A stretch of DNA of 11,864 nt. Source: Candidatus Hydrogenedentota bacterium. GTDB taxonomy: Bacteria > Hydrogenedentota > Hydrogenedentia > Hydrogenedentales > CAITNO01. Location of the stretch: positions 1 through 11,864 of the forward strand of contig CAIJOU010000639.1 of the NCBI GenBank assembly GCA_903822375.1, read 5' to 3'. Made by a program: the position numbers and the translations under genes. The stretch's first letter is position 1, and every line of letters begins with the position of its first letter. Shown in pieces: positions 7,017 through 11,864 of this stretch. The notes under the pieces are model-generated. The model was not told the DNA's origin, searched no databases, and was given only the letters and a program-made list of their open reading frames with translations.

Positions 7017-9173
7017 TCAGCGTCGGAAGGGAAGGTGACTTTCGGGGGGGCGAACATCGCAAACGAGACGCATCTCCCGACTGGTGTCCAAGTACCATGG
7101 TTCGTCGCCGTGCAGGCCGTCGTCGGCGCTGAAGAACAGGGCTTCGGGCGTGGAGGTCAACCCGTGCGGCAGGGCGCCAAGCAGGGGTGCGGGAACGATG
7201 TCGCGCACCATGGCGGTTTCTTCCGTATTGGTGCGCCACAGTTCCTCCCCGTGAACGCCGTCATCGGCACTGAAGTAGAGCCAACCATTCCAGACGCACA
7301 GTTCGCGCGGGTTCCACAGGGGGGGGCGGCGGTCCGTCTGGACGGCGGAACGCAATTCGCGCGCGCCATTGACGGCGAAAATGCAGTTTCCCTTCTCTGC
7401 GCCGGCGCACGCGACGAAGTAAAGGGTTTTCTGGCCCTCCACCGTCAGTTCACGCGGTGCCGAGCTTTGCTCGCGAAAATTGATGTCTGCGACCATCCGC
7501 GTGCCGTCCTTCGTGCCGTCGCTGCACCAGAGTTCCTCCCCAAAGCTTCCGTCATTGGCGGCGAAGTACAGCAGGCTGTTGAACTCTTTCAGGAAGTGCG
7601 GATTCGAACTGGGGGAGCCCGGGCAGATGTCCCGTACGAGCCGGGTGCCCGTATCGGTGCCGTCTGTGGTCCAGAGTTCCGTGCCGTGCTCAATGTCGTT
7701 TGCCACAAAGAACAGCAGGGGACCCACCGGGGTTAATTCCTTCGGCGACGAGCTGGGATTGACCTGGTGCCGGATATTGATATCCTTAACAAGCACTGTT
7801 CCCGCCTCGGTGCCGTCGCTGCGCCATAACTCGCGTCCGTGGGTGGGGTCGGTGGCCGCGAACAGGACGAAGCCTTTCATTGCCACCGTGCCGTGGGGGC
7901 CGGAATCCAGCGGTCCGGGGTAGATGTCCGCCGCGCGCCTGGTTCCGGTTTCGGAACCGTCGGAAACCCAAAGCTCCTCCCCCGATGCGCCGTCTGTCGC
8001 ACTGAAGAACAGTCTCTCTCCCTCGGAGCAAAGCGCATAGGGTTCCGCACTCCCGTAACCGGGCAGGATATCGCGGACAAGATGGGTCCCTTCGGCCGTG
8101 CCGTCCGTCGCCCACAGTTCACGCCCGGACTCTGCGCTAAGCGCCGAGAAGAAGCACCGCCTGCCGGCAACCACGAACGAATAAGGGTCGGACCCGGGGC
8201 TTCCGGAGTTGATGTCCTTGAGCAGCCGCGTGCCGTCGGGAGTGCCGTCCGTACGCCAAGGTTCCTTGCCGGTATGAACGTCGTAAGAGTCAAACAGCAG
8301 GCAGTCGGCGAAACGCGCGAAAATGCCGGTCACACTTCCGGAAGACCCTGGCGGGACAGTTCTCAGGGTATGCGCACTGCCGGGGTTTGCATCGGCGACC
8401 CAGAGCACAGAGCCCGCGTTCTCACCGTCGCTGACGAACACCACACTCTTGCCAAAGGCGGCAAGATTGTTGGGATGCCTGAAGGCTTCCGCGCGCTTGA
8501 AAGTTCCTTCAGGAGTGCCATCGGTTTGATACAGGCTGCCCCCTGCATGGTCTGCGAGGAAGAGGACGCCTCCGTCCGGCGTCGCCCAGGATGTAAAGAT
8601 GGTGGGGGGGACGTGCAGGTCCAGGGGATGTGTGCCGGTGTGCGTGCCATCGCTCACCCAAAGGCTGAATGTCCGGTCCGTATTGAGCACGTTCAGATAC
8701 AGGCGGTCGCGCATGACCGCCAGTGGCACCGCCGCGCCCACGGGTCCAGGGGATAAGGCGCTTATCAACTGGGTGCCCCCATCCGTGCCGTCGGTCCGGT
8801 ACAGCGCCCACTCCTGTTGTCGCGTGCGCGCAACAAACAGGAATGCGCTGCCCACCACCCCACCGGGCCCAATCCGGAAGTCCGCCCCTCCGGGACCGGG
8901 TTCCAGGTCCTTGACCAGTTGTGTGCCTTCGGGGTTTCCGTCGCTTTTCCACAGTTCGCGGCCGTGAACGCCGTCATCGGCTGTGAAGTAGGCAACATTT
9001 CCGGCGACAGTCAACTGTTCCGGTTCCGACGATGGGGCGGGCGCCTGCTGTTCCGCAAGAACAGGTGTCATCAACGCAAGCGAAAGCATGAACAGCACAG
9101 ACGTTCTATAGAGGTGCCCGCAGCAGCGCGACGTTACCGTCATTTCAGTCCGACCGCTTTCATCCGTCTTCAT
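7017..9173 (-). CDS. Exported ELWxxDGT-repeat protein (14 units, predicted beta-propeller)
   Basis: A 718-residue protein with a signal peptide (hydrophobic 25-38, likely cleavage after VLA at 40). The rest is tandem repeats of about 48 residues with the consensus LyFsAxDgxhGrELWxxDGTxxGTxLVxDIxPG. Fourteen units can be placed by the ELW tryptophan or its substitute: 75, 125 (Tyr), 172, 215 (Tyr), 258, 306, 354, 402, 450, 501, 549, 599 (Phe), 646 and 693. Units 2-5 and 12-14 are more degenerate than 6-11. ELWxxDGT repeats are a known family of unknown function; blade-like beta structure is inferred. There are no catalytic motifs, no membrane anchor after the signal peptide and no sorting domain at the C-terminus. 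Its ATG overlaps the kinase stop (ATGA), so it is co-translated with the kinase and may bind or modulate it. An in-frame ATG at codon 11 is an alternative start just before the signal segment. Confidence 0.92.
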   Translation of the reverse strand: MKTDESGRTEMTVTSRCCGHLYRTSVLFMLSLALMTPVLAEQQAPAPSSEPEQLTVAGNVAYFTADDGVHGRELWKSDGNPEGTQLVKDLEPGPGGADFRIGPGGVVGSAFLFVARTRQQEWALYRTDGTDGGTQLISALSPGPVGAAVPLAVMRDRLYLNVLNTDRTFSLWVSDGTHTGTHPLDLHVPPTIFTSWATPDGGVLFLADHAGGSLYQTDGTPEGTFKRAEAFRHPNNLAAFGKSVVFVSDGENAGSVLWVADANPGSAHTLRTVPPGSSGSVTGIFARFADCLLFDSYDVHTGKEPWRTDGTPDGTRLLKDINSGSPGSDPYSFVVAGRRCFFSALSAESGRELWATDGTAEGTHLVRDILPGYGSAEPYALCSEGERLFFSATDGASGEELWVSDGSETGTRRAADIYPGPLDSGPHGTVAMKGFVLFAATDPTHGRELWRSDGTEAGTVLVKDINIRHQVNPSSSPKELTPVGPLLFFVANDIEHGTELWTTDGTDTGTRLVRDICPGSPSSNPHFLKEFNSLLYFAANDGSFGEELWCSDGTKDGTRMVADINFREQSSAPRELTVEGQKTLYFVACAGAEKGNCIFAVNGARELRSAVQTDRRPPLWNPRELCVWNGWLYFSADDGVHGEELWRTNTEETAMVRDIVPAPLLGALPHGLTSTPEALFFSADDGLHGDEPWYLDTSREMRLVCDVRPPESHLPFRR

Positions 9174-11419
9174 GGTTGGCTATCCGCGTTGAAAAACTGC
9201 ACGATCATACCATGCAGAACATTGTCTAAATCGGGATACCCCCACTGGCAGACAGAACGCGCCTCCGCCGCTGTGCCCCAGGTCTCCAGCGTCGCATTCA
9301 GCCGCCAGACACTCCCCGGGCGGGGCAGCGCCGCATCCCGAAAAGACGCGGCCGGGATCAGCACTTCGGAGGTCCACGCACCCGCATCCCGTGCAAACGC
9401 CCACTGCCAATCGCAATTCCAGGGAGTTTCGCGGTCCTCGACCATCATCCGGGTCTCGGGAGGAGCGCCGGGACGCCATGCCGCCAACGCCTGTGCCGAC
9501 GACTTGGCGGGTATGCTTAATGCCGGCATGACGCCGAGCCGCAGTCCAATGGGACCGTCGTTCTTCCCGGAGAGAATGAACGCCAGATGCAGGCCCTTTG
9601 GGGTCGCCACTGCAAGCAGCTTTGCTCCGACCGCCTCCGGGCGGGCGGCACTCATTCCGATTCGTCCGTTTGCGGCGTAGTAGGCGCGCTGCCAGACGGC
9701 CTCATCAAGATGACCATCCACCGTAATCGGGCTCTCCGCCCCCAGGCAGGGAACCTGCAACCGCGCCCCGGACACGGCCGGCAGCAGCGCCTCATATCTT
9801 CGCGCCCATTCCCGGTTCTTTGGCAGGAGTTCAAGGTAGAGGAGCGGCGTCGCCAGCGGCGACTCCTCCAGTTCGTGAAGAAACCGCGTGTCGCAGGCGA
9901 CTTTCTTGCTGCGCGTGCCCGTAGCTGCCAGTCGGCGCACCGTATTGTCCGAAATGTCCGTCAATTCCAGTTCAAAAGACAGGGACACGCCGCGGGGCAC
10001 CCAGCGGCCTTTGCCCTGGACACGCGCCTCGCGGCAGTACAGCCCGGAAGGTTGGGCATACTCCGCCATGTCGCCTGAAAGATCGAATGCGTCCTCCGCA
10101 TTGGTTCTCATGCCCAGACGGTATATCCCCCTGTCTGTCAGCGCGACAATGGTATCTTCGCCGACGGTTTCGCCGGGGACCAGCATCCAGAGTGCGTCCA
10201 GCCCCGAGTCCTTCTCCAGGAATCTCACGTCGAAGAAAGAGCGGTCCGCACTCTGGGCGTGTTGGGGCAACACCAGCATCTCCTCCGCCGAAAGCTGACG
10301 CGTTCGGGCGAGCGAGTCCTGGGAAACCACCCCCGGCGTTTGCCCCTGGGAGACAGCCCTTCCCGTCATTCCAGCGCTTACCCCATACCAGATACCCGCG
10401 AGTGCGCAGAACACGAAAAGGGCCATCGCGCCGCGGCGCGCGGCCAAACTTCGCGGCAATGATATGCGCCGCACCGCGGCGCGCCACGAATTGGGCCGGC
10501 GCCTGGGCATTATGACCGTGGAGTTGGAGTCTATGTTCCGCGAATCATACTCTGGAACGCCACGCAATCGTTCGAGCACAGTCTGCGCGTCGGCGGGTCG
10601 GAGCGTCGGGTCCCGGTCAAGAAGGTCATCCACCAGCGCCGCAAGCGGTTCCGATATCTCCGGGACCAGATCACGAATGGGTCGGGGAGGCTCCGAAACC
10701 ATCTGCCGCATGATCTCCAACGGGGTGTTGCCGTCATAGGCGGGGCGGCCGGACATGCACTCATACATGACCATGCCCAGCGAATACACGTCCCACGCAG
10801 GGGTCGCTACGCCGCTGTCCCAGGCTTCCGGCGGCGCATACCGCGGGGTTCCCAGGAAGAATCCGGAAGAGGAGGTGCCGTGAACCTTGGACTCCAGATG
10901 GTGGGCGTATGCCTTGGCAAGACCGAAATCGGTCAGCAGCGCGCGCCCGTTCTTGCCGACGAGGACGTTTCCCGGTTTCACGTCCCGGTGCACAATGCCC
11001 TCCGCGTGGCATTCGGCAAGGGCTTCGACCACGCTGGATAGCAGCGACACCACCAGGTGGGGTGTCATCACCTCGCGCAGCATCAGATTGGAAAGCGGGT
11101 CGCCGTCGATGAACTCCATATCGATCGTCGCGTGCCCCTCAATCTCTTCAAAACTGTGGATGCGCACGATTCCGGGATGGGCACGGGCGGCCACATGGCG
11201 CGCTTCAGCCCGGAAACGCTCTATAAACTCCTCATCCATGGCCAGCGCCGGGTAAAGCGTTTTGAGTGCGACCAGCCTGCCAAGTGTGGTGTCTTCGGAA
11301 AGATAAACCACACCCATGCCCCCGCGGCCCAACTCGCGAAGGATGCGGTACTTTCCAAGTGTCTGGCCACACTGGATAGACTTTATTCTCGTGTGAGCAT
11401 CAAACATCATCACCAGCAT
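9170..11419 (-). CDS. Transmembrane Ser/Thr protein kinase with CBM9-like extracytoplasmic domain
   Basis: A 749-residue PknB-type kinase. The cytoplasmic kinase domain (about 24-288) has glycine loop GRGGMGVVY (31-39), lysine K53, likely alpha-C glutamate E72, HRDVKPGN (144-151) and DFG (164-166). A Ser/Thr-rich activation loop ends GTPRYAPPE, with PPE in place of the usual APE. A basic stretch (RRR 306-308, ARRG 327-330) precedes one membrane span at about 331-349, which fits kinase-inside topology. Outside, residues 350-550 match nothing I recognise; 553-745 look like a CBM9-type beta-sandwich, with ITVDGHLDEAVW (565-576) and VLIPAASF (686-693). It should phosphorylate Ser/Thr in response to an outer ligand, possibly a glycan. 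ATG 11417-11419 is the first possible start, because an in-frame stop lies three codons upstream; its ribosome binding site is poor, and M4 or M5 could serve. It is first in an operon with the ELWxxDGT gene. Confidence 0.94.
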   Translation of the reverse strand: MLVMMFDAHTRIKSIQCGQTLGKYRILRELGRGGMGVVYLSEDTTLGRLVALKTLYPALAMDEEFIERFRAEARHVAARAHPGIVRIHSFEEIEGHATIDMEFIDGDPLSNLMLREVMTPHLVVSLLSSVVEALAECHAEGIVHRDVKPGNVLVGKNGRALLTDFGLAKAYAHHLESKVHGTSSSGFFLGTPRYAPPEAWDSGVATPAWDVYSLGMVMYECMSGRPAYDGNTPLEIMRQMVSEPPRPIRDLVPEISEPLAALVDDLLDRDPTLRPADAQTVLERLRGVPEYDSRNIDSNSTVIMPRRRPNSWRAAVRRISLPRSLAARRGAMALFVFCALAGIWYGVSAGMTGRAVSQGQTPGVVSQDSLARTRQLSAEEMLVLPQHAQSADRSFFDVRFLEKDSGLDALWMLVPGETVGEDTIVALTDRGIYRLGMRTNAEDAFDLSGDMAEYAQPSGLYCREARVQGKGRWVPRGVSLSFELELTDISDNTVRRLAATGTRSKKVACDTRFLHELEESPLATPLLYLELLPKNREWARRYEALLPAVSGARLQVPCLGAESPITVDGHLDEAVWQRAYYAANGRIGMSAARPEAVGAKLLAVATPKGLHLAFILSGKNDGPIGLRLGVMPALSIPAKSSAQALAAWRPGAPPETRMMVEDRETPWNCDWQWAFARDAGAWTSEVLIPAASFRDAALPRPGSVWRLNATLETWGTAAEARSVCQWGYPDLDNVLHGMIVQFFNADSQP

Positions 11420-11499
11420 GGCCCGTCAGCCTGGCTGTGCAAACTTCCTGTCAAACCAACTGCGCGTCGTGCAACGGGCCTGTATCCGGCGCGAAGGCA

Positions 11500-11529
11500 A
11501 CTATACCTGTGCCGAAAATGCGGGTGCAA
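11500..11529 (-). promoter_or_regulatory. Weak candidate promoter for the kinase operon
   Basis: On the minus strand, TTGCAC (11524-11529, 3 of 6 to -35) is followed after 18 bp by TATAGT (11500-11505, 5 of 6 to -10), about 80 nt upstream of the kinase ATG. A perfect TTGACA also occurs nearer the gene but has no acceptable -10 box behind it. This is a weak match that relies on position. Confidence 0.25.
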
Positions 11530-11630
11530 GTAAATAAGGCGGAAAACTCGTATGTCGCCGGCCCATGAAGTAGCAAATGCCCAAACTCACATCCAGGTTT
11601 GTTCTGCCCCTCCCCCGCGTGGTGCGGTGA

Positions 11631-11864
11631 ATGCAGCGGTTCAGGCTCTCGGCGTTGACTCCGGGAGTACAATGGCCGAAAGTCTACTTTGTCGGCACGC
11701 CCGGCGCGGTGAACCAGGGTTATAATTTTGCCGAACAGTGGCGCCGGGCGCTCGAGTTGGATCCCCCGTTTGTGATGGTGACCGGATGGAACGAGTGGAC
11801 GGCAGGAAAATTCAGTCGGCCCAATCTTCCGGTCGTTTTTGTCGATCAATTCGACCAGGAATAC
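11631..11864 (+). pseudogene. C-terminal part of a glycosidase-like 'WNEW' protein, 5' portion missing; runs off the window
   Basis: An open frame from ATG 11631 to the window end gives 78 codons. From about residue 13 (VQWPKVYFVGTPG) it reads like the interior of a large GH99/GH71-like barrel protein common in PVC-type genomes: GYNFAEQWRRALELDPPF, then VMVTGWNEWTAGKF, then PVVFVDQFDQEY. In such proteins, as I know them, these blocks lie in the second half, after several hundred residues. Here an in-frame TGA (11628-11630) directly precedes the ATG, no ribosome binding site is visible, and no homologous-looking upstream part appears in the other frames between 11420 and 11630. It is therefore probably a 5'-truncated remnant, a frameshifted gene or an assembly junction. 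A short domain-only protein cannot be excluded because the 3' end is not in view. Confidence 0.55.

Noticed and set aside
11552..11725. 57-codon plus-strand open frame overlapping the glycosidase-like fragment in another phase
   Set aside because: Considered as the missing upstream part joined by a frameshift. Its translation does not resemble the expected barrel sequence, so no join is proposed.
11451..11849. 132-codon minus-strand open frame at the right edge
   Set aside because: The plus strand over most of it encodes the glycosidase-like WNEW segment; this is the antisense shadow.

Overview
The window reads as a GC-rich bacterial chromosome segment of about 11.9 kb. It combines housekeeping genes with a cluster of signalling and exported proteins. 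A Tat-exported sulfatase, a transmembrane Ser/Thr kinase with a CBM9-like outer domain, an ELWxxDGT-repeat protein and a piece of a 'WNEW' glycosidase-like protein together recall Planctomycetota, Lentisphaerota, Verrucomicrobiota or Candidatus Hydrogenedentota. That placement is inferred from gene content; no rRNA or phylogenetic marker comparison was possible.

Layout. 1-1000, minus strand: hisI (phosphoribosyl-AMP cyclohydrolase), rpmG (zinc-free bL33), a strong intrinsic terminator, then the 5' end of an NmrA-like NAD(P)-binding gene that runs off the left edge. 1001-1231: a divergent intergenic region with a plausible sigma-70-type promoter for hisI and a good ribosome binding site for cysS. 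1232-4238, plus strand: cysS, two small hairpins, then a formylglycine-type sulfatase with a Tat signal. 4321-6135, minus strand: an FHA-GAF-AAA+-Fis sigma-54 activator, convergent with the sulfatase. 6136-7016: about 880 bp with no gene I can support; it is visibly less GC-rich and holds palindromes and one sigma-54-like promoter match. 7017-11419, minus strand: a two-gene operon, first a membrane Ser/Thr kinase with a CBM9-like extracytoplasmic domain, then an exported 14-repeat ELWxxDGT protein, coupled by an ATGA overlap. 11420-11630: intergenic. 11631-11864, plus strand: the 3' part of a glycosidase-like gene that lacks its expected upstream portion and runs off the right edge.

How the genes may work together. 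The housekeeping genes form an ordinary block. The region worth attention is 4321-11419. It holds a kinase with an outer sugar-binding-like fold, a co-translated exported propeller-like protein, and a nearby transcription activator whose N-terminus is a phosphothreonine-reading FHA domain. One hypothesis is a surface-sensing circuit (outer ligand, then kinase, then FHA-type sigma-54 activator), possibly linked to polysaccharide use given the neighbouring sulfatase and glycosidase-like fragment. The individual domain families are known. The circuit is inferred from domain content and proximity only.
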